Assembly (NCBI GenBank): GCA_020062805.1
Contig: JAGUVP010000266.1
Location: 1 to 7,242, forward strand
Source: Candidatus Bipolaricaulis sp.
Lineage (GTDB): Bacteria > Bipolaricaulota > Bipolaricaulia > Bipolaricaulales > Bipolaricaulaceae
Reading direction: 5' to 3'
DNA length: 7,242 nucleotides
A program made the position numbers and the translations under genes. Under the pieces are notes generated by a model, which saw only the letters and a program-made list of their open reading frames with translations, had not been told where the DNA came from and did not search any database. Positions within the stretch are counted from its first letter, which is position 1. Each line of letters starts with the position of its first letter. Below are positions 1 through 6,466 of this stretch, piece by piece.

Positions 1-1307
1 TCGTCCTCGCTCGCGTCCGGCCGGCCGTAGGCGATGTTCTCCCGCAGCGTCGCTGAGAAGAGGAACACGTCTTGCGGAACCATCCCGATCTGGTCGCGCA
101 GCGGGTGAAGGTCGAGTTCTCGGATGTCGACGCCGCCGAGGAGCACCGTCCCCGGCGGGGGATCGTAGAGGCGGGGCAGGAGGCGGACGAGGGTGGATTT
201 GCCGGACCCGGTGAGGCCGACGACCCCGAGGGTCATCCCCTCCTCCACGACCAGGTTCACGTCCTGCAGTGCTGGACGGTCCGTGCCGGGATAGGCGAAC
301 GTGAGGTTCCGGAACTCGATCCGCCGCGACGAAGGCAGAGGGAGGGGATCGGCGGGGCTCGTGATGTCCGGCATCTCGGCGAAGATCTTGTCCAACCGCT
401 TCATCGAGGCTGCGCCCTGCTGGAGCGTGTTCACGATCCAGCCGATGGCCATCATCGGCCACACCATCATCCCCAGGTAGCTCGTGAACGCCACCAGGCC
501 GCCGAGGCTGAGCGTGCCGCCGAGCACGCCCCGTCCGCCGAACCAGACGATGATCGCCGTGCCCAGGCCGGCCAGCAGGCCGACCATCGGCTCGAACACG
601 CCCCACGCTCGGGTAAGGGACAGGTTCGCTTCGACGTTCTCGCGGTTGGTGGCGGCGAACGCGCCCTCGATGCCCTCCTCGCGGGCGAACCCGCGCAGGA
701 GCCGAATCCCGGACAGAGCCTCCCGCACCCGCTCCGTGAGGGAGGAGAACGCGGCCTGAGCCCGCTCGAATCGGCGGTGGATGAGCCGCCCGAACCCCAT
801 CACCGCCACGGTGATGAACGGCAGCGGGATGAACGCGTACAGGGTGAGGAGCGGGGAGATCCCAGTCATCGCTACGAGCGAGAATGAGATCATGATCACG
901 GCATCCGAGGCCATCAGCACGCCCATGCTGCACGAGCGGCGCACGGCCTCGAGGTCGTTCGTGGCGTGGGCCATGAGGTCGCCGGTGGAGTGCTCGACGT
1001 AGTAGGCGGGGGAGAGCTTGAGGAGGTGGGCGTAGAGGCGGTTGCGCATGTCCCGCTCGATCATGCGGCCGGCGCCGAACAGGAGGACCCGCCACACGAA
1101 CCGGAACCCGAACACGACCACGGCGATGCCTGTCAGGTACAGGGCGTAGCGGACGAGACCGGCTCCCGTTCCGGCGACGAGGTCGTCCACTGCGCTGCGC
1201 ACGATGAGCGGGGCGATGAGCTGGAACGCATCCACTACGAACAAAGCGAGGACGCCTGCGAGCAGGCGCCACCGATACCGCCACAGCTCTCGGAAGATGC
1301 CGCGCAT
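1..1307 (-). CDS. ABC exporter half-transporter (MsbA/LmrA-like), N-terminal 435 residues; 3' end beyond window
   Basis: An inner-membrane ABC exporter subunit with a fused membrane domain and ATPase, which would export lipids, drugs or peptides using ATP; the substrate cannot be told from sequence. Reading the minus strand from ATG 1307 gives hydrophobic segments near residues 15-36, 52-74, 131-148, 152-170, 239-256 and 268-290, that is, the six helices of one exporter membrane domain. The nucleotide-binding domain follows from about residue 329, with an A-loop aromatic in FAYPG (Y339), Walker A GLTGSGKST (364-372, K370) and the Q-loop VPQD (Q412). The LSGGQ signature, Walker B and H-loop would lie past the left edge. 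Family members are usually about 570-600 residues, so roughly three quarters is present. No SD sequence precedes the ATG; the promoter lies almost on top of it. Such genes often occur as heterodimer pairs, which cannot be tested here. Family certain, substrate unknown. Confidence 0.95.
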   Translation of the reverse strand, partial: MRGIFRELWRYRWRLLAGVLALFVVDAFQLIAPLIVRSAVDDLVAGTGAGLVRYALYLTGIAVVVFGFRFVWRVLLFGAGRMIERDMRNRLYAHLLKLSPAYYVEHSTGDLMAHATNDLEAVRRSCSMGVLMASDAVIMISFSLVAMTGISPLLTLYAFIPLPFITVAVMGFGRLIHRRFERAQAAFSSLTERVREALSGIRLLRGFAREEGIEGAFAATNRENVEANLSLTRAWGVFEPMVGLLAGLGTAIIVWFGGRGVLGGTLSLGGLVAFTSYLGMMVWPMMAIGWIVNTLQQGAASMKRLDKIFAEMPDITSPADPLPLPSSRRIEFRNLTFAYPGTDRPALQDVNLVVEEGMTLGVVGLTGSGKSTLVRLLPRLYDPPPGTVLLGGVDIRELDLHPLRDQIGMVPQDVFLFSATLRENIAYGRPDASED

Positions 1308-1318
1308 GAAGACCGGGG

Positions 1319-1347
1319 ATTATACGGGATGAGCGACCCATTGGAAA
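1319..1347 (-). promoter_or_regulatory. Sigma70-type promoter of the ABC exporter, predicted near-leaderless
   Basis: On the minus strand a perfect TATAAT (1324-1319) lies 17 bp downstream of TTTCCA (1347-1342, four of six matches to TTGACA). Only 11 bases separate the -10 box from the ATG at 1307, so a start point 6-8 bases after the box would leave a leader of about 3-5 bases. The lack of any SD sequence agrees with this. The promoter match is seen directly; the transcription start is inferred. Confidence 0.7.
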
Positions 1348-1360
1348 CGTGAACGCGCTC

Positions 1361-1375
1361 TGAGCTTGCCGCTCA
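1361..1375. repeat. Short inverted repeat TGAGC-N5-GCTCA in the divergent promoter region
   Basis: TGAGC and GCTCA are 5-bp perfect arms around five bases. The repeat overlaps the proposed -35 box of the DUF3467 gene and lies 14 bp upstream of the exporter -35 box. It could be an operator or a chance match; five-base arms are weak evidence. Confidence 0.25.
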
Positions 1376-1394
1376 GCTCGGGTCCAGCTAGGAT
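1366..1394 (+). promoter_or_regulatory. Candidate promoter of the DUF3467 gene
   Basis: TTGCCG (1366-1371) and TAGGAT (1389-1394) each match four of six sigma70 consensus bases and are spaced 17 bp. A transcript starting near 1401 would carry only the SD sequence before the ATG at 1411. It is divergent from the exporter promoter. Confidence 0.4.
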
Positions 1395-1410
1395 GCCTAG
1401 CGGAGGTGCC

Positions 1411-1692
1411 ATGGTCACAGAACGCGAAATGCAGGTTGGAGCAGAGATGGAGACCCGGAAAGGCGTCTACGCGAACCTCGCCGTGATCTCCCATCAGCCG
1501 GACGAGTTCTTCATCGACTTTCTCCTCGTGGATCCCCAGGCCCAGACCCCGGAGCGGGGCCAAGCCCTCCTCGTGTCGCGGGTCATCCTTTCCCCCCGAC
1601 ACATGAAGCGCCTGTACGAGGCGATCGGGGAGAACATCGAGAAGTACGAGAAGAACCTCGGGAAGATCGTTATTCCCCCCAAACTCGGCTGA
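1411..1692 (+). CDS. DUF3467 family protein (93 aa)
   Basis: A small soluble protein of a widespread bacterial and archaeal family (DUF3467) with no established function. The visible family pattern is GVYANLAVISHQPDEFFIDF at residues 18-37, then a variable turn (residues 42-51). After that come a strand with SRVILSPRHMKRL (56-68) and a C-terminal helix AIGENIEKYEKNLGKI (71-86). The ATG at 1411 is chosen because GGAGGT (1402-1407) sits just before it and the resulting 93 residues fit the usual family length. Codons back to 1366 are open but add an unlike proline/serine-rich stretch. ATG 1447 (METRKG) also has GGAG nearby but would trim the first family strand. The gene is a single-gene unit: divergent from the exporter and followed by a hairpin. 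Family call confident; role unknown, with no link to the neighbouring transporters visible. Confidence 0.85.
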   Translation: MVTEREMQVGAEMETRKGVYANLAVISHQPDEFFIDFLLVDPQAQTPERGQALLVSRVILSPRHMKRLYEAIGENIEKYEKNLGKIVIPPKLG

Positions 1693-1712
1693 GCCAGTCA
1701 GCCTGTTCGGAA

Positions 1713-1741
1713 CGAGCCGTCTCCATCGTGGAGGCGGCTCG
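1713..1741 (+). terminator. Terminator-like hairpin after the DUF3467 gene
   Basis: A 13-bp stem with one G-U pair (1713-1725 with 1729-1741) closes a three-base loop 20 bases after the stop codon. The following bases (CTCCTTGCG) are only weakly T-rich, so intrinsic termination may be inefficient; CTCTTTTTC occurs 30 bases further on. Confidence 0.5.
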
Positions 1742-1745
1742 CTCC

Positions 1746-1774
1746 TTGCGAGGGGGGCAGTTCGCCGGTACCCT
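1746..1774 (+). promoter_or_regulatory. Weak candidate promoter for the importer locus
   Basis: TTGCGA (1746-1751) and TACCCT (1769-1774) are 17 bp apart, with four and three consensus matches. It is the best pair I see in this gap, but it is poor. A transcript starting near 1781 would have an 80-base leader containing the two inverted repeats below. Confidence 0.2.
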
Positions 1775-1798
1775 CTTTTTCACCTCATACACCTCGGG

Positions 1799-1840
1799 GT
1801 TTGTTCACGGCAAACGCGATTGCACCCTCATTCAGCAATC
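1799..1840. repeat. Two small inverted repeats in the binding-protein leader
   Basis: GTTTG-N7-CAAAC (1799-1815) is followed after two bases by GATTGC-N11-GCAATC (1818-1840). Both arm pairs are perfect. They end nine bases before the SD sequence AAGGAGG (1849-1855). They could be operator half-sites or small leader hairpins. Short arms make chance possible. Confidence 0.3.
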
Positions 1841-1861
1841 CAGCAGTAAAGGAGGGAGAAC

Positions 1862-3394
1862 ATGAACCACAGGAAGATGCAGTGCCTCGCAATGGTATTG
1901 GTGGCTGCGCTGTCGGTCCTGGGCCTGGCCCAGGAGGCGAAGACGTTGGTCGTGGGGATTGAGGCCGATGCCCTCACCCTCGATCCGGGCAACTTCCGGC
2001 ATCGGGAGACGGAGACGATTCTCCGCAACATGTTCGACGGTCTGGTGACGCGGACGCCGGACGGGCGGATCGTGCCCGAGCTTGCTGCGTCCTGGGAGCG
2101 ACTCTCAGACACAGAGTGGGTCTTCTATCTGCGCGATGGGGTGACCTGGCACGATGGGGCCCCGTTCACCGCGGACGACGTGGTGTTCACGGTCGAGCGG
2201 ACGGTGAAGGAGGGGCGAATCTCCGGGATGACTTCCCCCCGTAAAGGGCTCCTGGACCCCGTGATCGACGCCGTGGCCATGGGCCCGCTCGCGGTCAAGC
2301 TCATCACCTCCGTTCCGTTTGCGGCCCTGCCCTCGTTTCTTCCCCACACCCTCATCGTTCCCAAGCACTACATCGAGGCGGTCGGCGACGAGCGATTCGC
2401 GGCAAACCCGATCGGTACAGGGCCGTTCCGATTCGTGCGTTGGGACAAGGGCCAGCAGGTGGTGATGGAGCGCTACGCCGCCTACTACGGCGGGTCCACG
2501 GACATTCCCCCCGTGGGACCGGCGTTGGTGGATCGGGTCATTTTCCGCGTGCTCCCCGAGACCTCGACCCGGATCGCGGCATTGCGCGCAGGGGATATCC
2601 ACATCGCCACGCGGATCCCGGTTGATCTGATCCCGGAGATCGAGGCCGATGTGAACCTCACCGTGATGAGCGTCCGTGGTACACGCAGCGCCTTTCTGGA
2701 GATGAACGTCAACCAATCTCCGTTCGATGACGTGCGCGTGCGGCGGGCGATCAGCTACGCGATCGACGTGGACTTGATCATCGAGTTCATCCTCAACGGG
2801 TTGGCCACCCCCATCCCGACCATCATGTCGCCCGACTCCCCGTTCTACGCGCCGCTGACGCCGTACGGGTACGACCCGGAAAAGGCGAAGGCTCTCCTCT
2901 CCGCCGCCGGGTACGGCGCCGGGTTCACCGTAACGATCGATACGCAGCCCCACTTCAGGGATGTGGCGCTCGTCATCGCGGAAATGCTGCGTGACGTGGG
3001 GATCGATGCCAAGGTTCAGGAGTGGGACTGGGGAATCCTCCAAGGGGAGCTCCTCGCGGGGAGGCGGATGATGCACCTCGGGGATTGGGGCAACTCGACC
3101 CTCGAGCCGAATGACATCATGATCCCCAAGCTCGTGACCCGAGAACGCGGGAACTTCAGCGGGTACTCGAGTCGCGTGCTGGAAGGTCTGATCGACCTCG
3201 CCGAGCGGGTGACCGTGGATCCGGAGGTGCGTCGGGTGGCGTACCAGATCGCCCAACAGGTGATCTACGACGACGCTCCGATGGCGTTCCTGTGGGTGGC
3301 CCAGGAGAGTTACGGCGTGAGCCGCAAGGTTGTGGGCTGGGAGCCGAGCCCGGACAGCCGGATCAACCTTCACGACGTGGATCTAGCGAACTAG
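1862..3394 (+). CDS. Periplasmic solute-binding protein of a peptide/nickel/opine-type ABC importer (family 5, DppA/OppA-like)
   Basis: It captures substrate outside the inner membrane and hands it to the permeases encoded downstream. The 510-residue product has a basic N-terminus, a hydrophobic core (about residues 7-22) and a likely signal peptidase I site GLA|Q after A23. There is no lipobox cysteine in that position, so it should be a free periplasmic protein. Family 5 features are the block WVFYLRDGVTWHDGAPFTADD (residues 86-106), NPIGTGPFRF (182-191) and FDDVRVRRAISYAID (288-302). Length is normal for the family. The start is firm: AAGGAGG (1849-1855) is six bases before the ATG. The ligand cannot be read from sequence; this family carries di- and oligopeptides, nickel, opines, oligosaccharides and others. 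It is separated from the permeases by a strong palindrome that may let it be made in excess. Confidence 0.95.
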   Translation: MNHRKMQCLAMVLVAALSVLGLAQEAKTLVVGIEADALTLDPGNFRHRETETILRNMFDGLVTRTPDGRIVPELAASWERLSDTEWVFYLRDGVTWHDGAPFTADDVVFTVERTVKEGRISGMTSPRKGLLDPVIDAVAMGPLAVKLITSVPFAALPSFLPHTLIVPKHYIEAVGDERFAANPIGTGPFRFVRWDKGQQVVMERYAAYYGGSTDIPPVGPALVDRVIFRVLPETSTRIAALRAGDIHIATRIPVDLIPEIEADVNLTVMSVRGTRSAFLEMNVNQSPFDDVRVRRAISYAIDVDLIIEFILNGLATPIPTIMSPDSPFYAPLTPYGYDPEKAKALLSAAGYGAGFTVTIDTQPHFRDVALVIAEMLRDVGIDAKVQEWDWGILQGELLAGRRMMHLGDWGNSTLEPNDIMIPKLVTRERGNFSGYSSRVLEGLIDLAERVTVDPEVRRVAYQIAQQVIYDDAPMAFLWVAQESYGVSRKVVGWEPSPDSRINLHDVDLAN

Positions 3395-3402
3395 GCAGGC
3401 CT

Positions 3403-3430
3403 GGAGAGGGGCCCGCGCGGGCCCCTCTCC
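3403..3430 (+). terminator. Perfect 28-bp palindrome between binding-protein and permease genes
   Basis: GGAGAGGGGCCC, then GCGC, then GGGCCCCTCTCC: a fully self-complementary, very GC-rich hairpin starting eight bases after the binding-protein stop. No T-run follows, so it is probably not a simple full terminator. By analogy with known intergenic hairpins after binding-protein genes (malE-malF type), it may stabilise the upstream mRNA or cause partial termination. The role is inferred. Confidence 0.6.
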
Positions 3431-3451
3431 GTCTCCCGGCTCGTCCCTCCT

Positions 3452-4471
3452 GTGATCTCCTACCTCGCCCGCCGACTCGTCCAGGCCGTACCCGTGTTCC
3501 TCGGGGTGACGTTCGTGGTGTTTCTCCTCATGTACCTCACCCCCGGGGACCCGGTGGAGCTGTACATGGGGCAAGCGGGAATCGTTTCCCAGGAGGAGAT
3601 GGCCCGCATCCGCCACGAGTTCGGGCTTGACCGGCCTTTTCTCGAGCAGTACGGGAGGTTCCTGTGGGGGATTGCCCGGGGGGATCTCGGGCGGTCCATT
3701 GTCCACCGCCGCCCGGTGGCGGAGCTGATCGGCGAACGCATTCCGGCGACCCTCGAGCTCTCGTTGTTTGCGGCCCTGATCGCCCTTCTGGTTGCGATCC
3801 CGGCCGGGGTGGTCGCTGCGGTCCGCCGCTACTCGCTTCTCGACAACGTGGGGACCCTGCTCTCCCTGGTGGGGGTGTCCATGCCCGGGTTCTGGCTGGG
3901 TTTGATTTTGATCATCTTCTTCTCGGTCACGATGCGGGTGCTGCCCGTGGCGGGAAGGATGGCGTACGGGACGGGACTGGAGCCGCAGACGGGGTTCCTC
4001 CTTCTCGACGCGCTCCTCCAGGGAAACGGACGCGCCGCCCTCGATGTCCTGCGGCACCTCGCCATGCCGGCGCTGGCCATGTCTGCCGGGATGATGGCGA
4101 TGACGATGCGCATTACCCGATCGAGCCTGTCGGAGACGATTGGGCAGGACTACGTGCGTACGGCGCGCGCCAAGGGCGTTCCCGAGGGCCGGGTGGTCGT
4201 TCGCCACGCGCTGCGCAACGCTCTGCTTCCGGTTGTGACGGCGGTGGCGCTCAACCTGGGAGCGCTCCTGGGCGGCAACATGGTCGTGGAGACCGTGTTT
4301 GCCTGGCCCGGGCTGGGGCAGCGGGTGGTGGATGCGGTGAAGACCCGGGACTTCCCCCTCGTACAAGGGTGCGTGCTTGTCTACGCGCTGACCTACGTGG
4401 TTCTCAACCTGGCCGCCGACCTTTCCTACGCGTTCCTCAACCCGCGCATCTCTCACGGGAAGGAGGGCTAG
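3452..4471 (+). CDS. ABC importer membrane permease, DppB/OppB type
   Basis: One of two membrane subunits that form the translocation channel of the peptide/nickel-type importer. The 339-residue product starts with the family pattern of a helix preceded by YLARRLVQ and ending at TPGDPV (residues 30-35), followed by an extracytoplasmic region with GLDRPFLEQYGRFL (58-71). Further helices lie near residues 102-125, 138-160, 208-226, 263-280 and 309-332. The ATPase-contacting EAA loop is seen as QDYVRTARAKGVPEGR followed by HALRNALLP (residues 232-260), and ETVFAWPGLGQ (280-290) is typical. The start is GTG 3452, fixed by homology to the usual N-terminus, but no SD sequence precedes it: the upstream bases are pyrimidine-rich (TCCCTCCT) and lie 13 bases past the palindrome. 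Its own 3' end carries the SD of the next gene. Family certain; substrate not known. Confidence 0.93.
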   Translation: MISYLARRLVQAVPVFLGVTFVVFLLMYLTPGDPVELYMGQAGIVSQEEMARIRHEFGLDRPFLEQYGRFLWGIARGDLGRSIVHRRPVAELIGERIPATLELSLFAALIALLVAIPAGVVAAVRRYSLLDNVGTLLSLVGVSMPGFWLGLILIIFFSVTMRVLPVAGRMAYGTGLEPQTGFLLLDALLQGNGRAALDVLRHLAMPALAMSAGMMAMTMRITRSSLSETIGQDYVRTARAKGVPEGRVVVRHALRNALLPVVTAVALNLGALLGGNMVVETVFAWPGLGQRVVDAVKTRDFPLVQGCVLVYALTYVVLNLAADLSYAFLNPRISHGKEG

Positions 4472-5338
4472 GTGGGATCCCGGGCGTGGCGGGCGTTTCG
4501 CCGGAACCGGCTCGCTCTTGGGGGGGGGATTCTCGTCCTCGTGCTCAGCCTGTCGTCACTCCTCGCCCCGTGGATCACGCCCCACGACCCACTGCGCGGG
4601 CGGCTCCCCGACCGGCTGCGCAGCCCGAGCATCGTATCCGCCAGCGGAAAGCCGTACCTCCTCGGAACCGACAACCTCGGCCGCGACATCCTCAGCCGGA
4701 TCCTCCACGGTGGCCGGGTGTCCATCTCGCTCGGGCTTCTGGTTGTCGGGATGAGCATCGTTGTGGGGGTAGTGCTGGGGCTCGTGTCCGCGTACGTCGG
4801 AGGATGGGTGGACACGACGGTTCAGCGCCTCGTGGACGTACTGCTGGCGTTTCCGTATCTCGTGTTGGCGATCGCCCTCATGGGCCTGTTCGGGCCAGGG
4901 TTCCTGAACCTCGTGGTGGCGTTGGCCTTCAAGGAATGGGTTACGGCGTGCCGGATCGTCCGCAGCGAGGCCCTCGCCCTGAAGAACGCCGCGTTCGTCG
5001 AGGCGTCGCGGGCTGCGGGCGCAGGTCTGTTCCGAATCCTGTTTCGGCATCTCCTTCCGAACGTGATCCCCGGGGCGGTGGTCGTGGCGACGCTCCGCGT
5101 GGGATGGGTGATCTTGATGGAGGCGTCGTTGTCGTTCCTCGGCTTGGGCATCCAGCCGCCGCAACCGAGCTGGGGGGTGATCATCGCCGACGGCCGGGAT
5201 TACCTGTTCCGGGCGTGGTGGATCTCGACGTTTCCCGGGATCGCGATTCTCCTGTTCGTGCTCGGGGTGAACCTGTTGGGCGAGGGACTGCGCGACGCGC
5301 TCGACCCCCGGCTGGCGAGCGAGCGCCTTTCGGAGTAG
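4472..5338 (+). CDS. ABC importer membrane permease, DppC/OppC type
   Basis: Second channel subunit, pairing with the preceding permease. The 288-residue product has the DppC pattern: a first helix (about residues 16-34), APWITPHDP (32-40), then LLGTDNLGRDILSRILHGGR (63-82). Five further helices follow near residues 85-108, 127-142, 147-160, 201-217 and 256-279. The EAA loop is AFVEASRAAGAGLFRILFRH (184-203) followed by LLPNVIPG, and SFLGLGIQPPQPSWG (221-235) and LRDALDPR (283-290 by family; here ending near residue 280) are conserved. The GTG start directly follows the previous stop (TAG|GTG). Its SD AAGGAGG (4460-4466) lies inside the last codons of the upstream gene, so translation is likely coupled. 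The usual next genes, the DppD and DppF ATPases, are missing; the next gene is convergent mnmA. Family certain. Confidence 0.93.
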   Translation: MGSRAWRAFRRNRLALGGGILVLVLSLSSLLAPWITPHDPLRGRLPDRLRSPSIVSASGKPYLLGTDNLGRDILSRILHGGRVSISLGLLVVGMSIVVGVVLGLVSAYVGGWVDTTVQRLVDVLLAFPYLVLAIALMGLFGPGFLNLVVALAFKEWVTACRIVRSEALALKNAAFVEASRAAGAGLFRILFRHLLPNVIPGAVVVATLRVGWVILMEASLSFLGLGIQPPQPSWGVIIADGRDYLFRAWWISTFPGIAILLFVLGVNLLGEGLRDALDPRLASERLSE

Positions 5339-6382
5339 CTACAGGGCGCGGGCGATGGTGCCCCCACCCAGCACCTCGTCGCCGCGGTAGAACACGGCGG
5401 CCTGACCCGGGGTGATCGCCCTCACGGGCTGGGCAAACGAGACGTGAGCCGCGGCGTTCTCGACCCTGACTTCCGCGGGAACGGCGGCGCTCCGGTATCT
5501 CACCTGGACCTCAGCGGGAAAGGAATCCCCGGGCGGGTCCCCGTCCATCCAGTGGAGGTTCGTTGCCACGAGGCCCGCGGCATACAGGGCCGATTCGGGA
5601 CCCACCACCACCGCGTTCCGCCCAGAATCGAGGGACACCACGTACAGGGGTTCGGGCGTGGAGAGCCCGAGGCCCTTCCTCTGACCGATCGTGTAGCGGG
5701 GAAGGCCCTGGTGTTCGCCGAGCAGGCGACCGCGCAGGTCGAGGATCGGCCCGGGAGGGGCGTCCGGGATGAGCGCTGCCATGCCCTCCGGGGCGAAGCA
5801 CAGGTCCTGGCTCTCCCGAAGCCGGGCCGCCGTCAGGCCGAGGGCTGCCGCGAGGGCCTTGATCTCGGGCTTCGTCTTCTCCCCCACCGGGAACAGCGCG
5901 CGGGCGAGTTCTCCACGGCCCAGCCCGTACAGGAAGTACGACTGATCCTTGACCCGGTCGCGTCCGCGCAGGAGACGCACCGCGCCGTCCGTGCGCCGGA
6001 CCTGGGCGTGATGTCCCGTGGCCACGAACTCGATTCCCCGTCGGTCGGCCTCGCGGCAAAGAAGCGTGAATCGGACCTCCCGGTTGCACACGGCGCATGG
6101 ATTGGGCGTCAGGCCCGCTCGATAGGTTCGAAGCGCGGGTTCCACGACAAGCTCGCGGAACTCCTCCTGCGCCTGGACGACCTCGTGGGGGATCCCCAGT
6201 TCGCCGGCGGCAAGGGCTGCCGTGTCCACCGAGCAGCACGGGCTCTCGAGCGGTCCCTCCGGCTTCCACAGCCACAGCGTGAGCCCGTGAACCTCGTGGC
6301 CCGCCTCACGGAGGAGGTGCGCGGCGACTGCGGAATCCACCCCGCCCGACAGCCCGACCAGCACCCGCCGCTCCCAACCCAT
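5339..6382 (-). CDS. mnmA: tRNA-specific 2-thiouridylase MnmA
   Basis: Cytoplasmic enzyme that adenylates and then thiolates U34 of tRNA-Lys, -Glu and -Gln in the s2U step of (c)mnm5s2U synthesis. From ATG 6382 the product is 347 residues, normal for the family. The PP-loop SGGVDS is at 12-17 and CCSVDTA at 49-55. The catalytic region TPNPCAVCNREVRF (92-105) holds C99. GHHA (123-126), KDQSYFLYGL (145-154) and the second catalytic cysteine C195 in ESQDLCF (190-196) follow. YTIGQRKGLG (230-239) and a C-terminal beta domain ending in GGGTIARAL complete it. C96-x-x-C99 replaces the Asp-x-x-Cys of E. coli. The start is uncertain. ATG 6382 abuts an inserted repeat element and has no SD, while ATG 6406 inside the element has AGGTGG (6420-6415) eight bases upstream and would add MHETRSDP. 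Same strand as the cupin upstream; its stop abuts the convergent permease stop. Identity certain. Confidence 0.96.
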   Translation of the reverse strand: MGWERRVLVGLSGGVDSAVAAHLLREAGHEVHGLTLWLWKPEGPLESPCCSVDTAALAAGELGIPHEVVQAQEEFRELVVEPALRTYRAGLTPNPCAVCNREVRFTLLCREADRRGIEFVATGHHAQVRRTDGAVRLLRGRDRVKDQSYFLYGLGRGELARALFPVGEKTKPEIKALAAALGLTAARLRESQDLCFAPEGMAALIPDAPPGPILDLRGRLLGEHQGLPRYTIGQRKGLGLSTPEPLYVVSLDSGRNAVVVGPESALYAAGLVATNLHWMDGDPPGDSFPAEVQVRYRSAAVPAEVRVENAAAHVSFAQPVRAITPGQAAVFYRGDEVLGGGTIARAL

Positions 6383-6466
6383 GGGGTCAGATCTTGTTTC
6401 GTGCATGAACTGGGCCACCTGCGGGATACTTACTGGCGGGAATGTGGCAAGACAAGATCTGACCCC
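6383..6466. mobile_element. 84-bp miniature inverted-repeat (REP/MITE-like) element at the mnmA start
   Basis: Perfect 15-bp inverted arms, GGGGTCAGATCTTGT (6383-6397) and ACAAGATCTGACCCC (6452-6466), bound an 84-bp unit. An inner 5-bp pair GCCAC/GTGGC (6414-6418, 6444-6448) sits within it. From memory, GGGGTCAGATCTTG-type ends recur in many genomes next to REP-associated (Y1) transposase genes; that is recall, not a search result. No transposase gene is present here, so this would be a non-autonomous copy. The length is 28 codons, and it is open in frame with mnmA. No clear target duplication is visible. Confidence 0.7.
6423..6450 (-). promoter_or_regulatory. Weak promoter-like pair inside the element, pointing at mnmA
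   Basis: On the minus strand TTGCCA (6450-6445, five of six matches) and TATCCC (6428-6423, three of six) are 16 bp apart. A transcript from here would start close to the in-element SD and ATG 6406. Only the -35 box is good, so this is tentative. Confidence 0.2.

Noticed and set aside
72..1352. Plus-strand open frames (271, 128, 91 and 73 codons) opposite the ABC exporter
   Set aside because: They are antisense shadows. The minus strand reads as a complete exporter domain with Walker A and Q-loop, while these products are charged, low-complexity and resemble no family.
2105..3373. 422-codon minus-strand open frame inside the binding-protein gene
   Set aside because: It is long only because GC-rich DNA has few stops. 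The composition (His/Arg/Asp/Gly-rich) and lack of any domain mark it as a shadow of the family 5 binding protein.
3664..5415. 583-codon plus-strand open frame across both permeases
   Set aside because: An out-of-frame shadow rich in Arg, Gly and Pro. The permease frames carry the conserved EAA loops and SD-supported junction.
6383..6466. The inverted repeat as an intrinsic terminator between cupin and mnmA
   Set aside because: The arms are 54 bases apart and no T-run follows either arm. The abrupt perfect ends and in-frame length fit a mobile-type repeat better.
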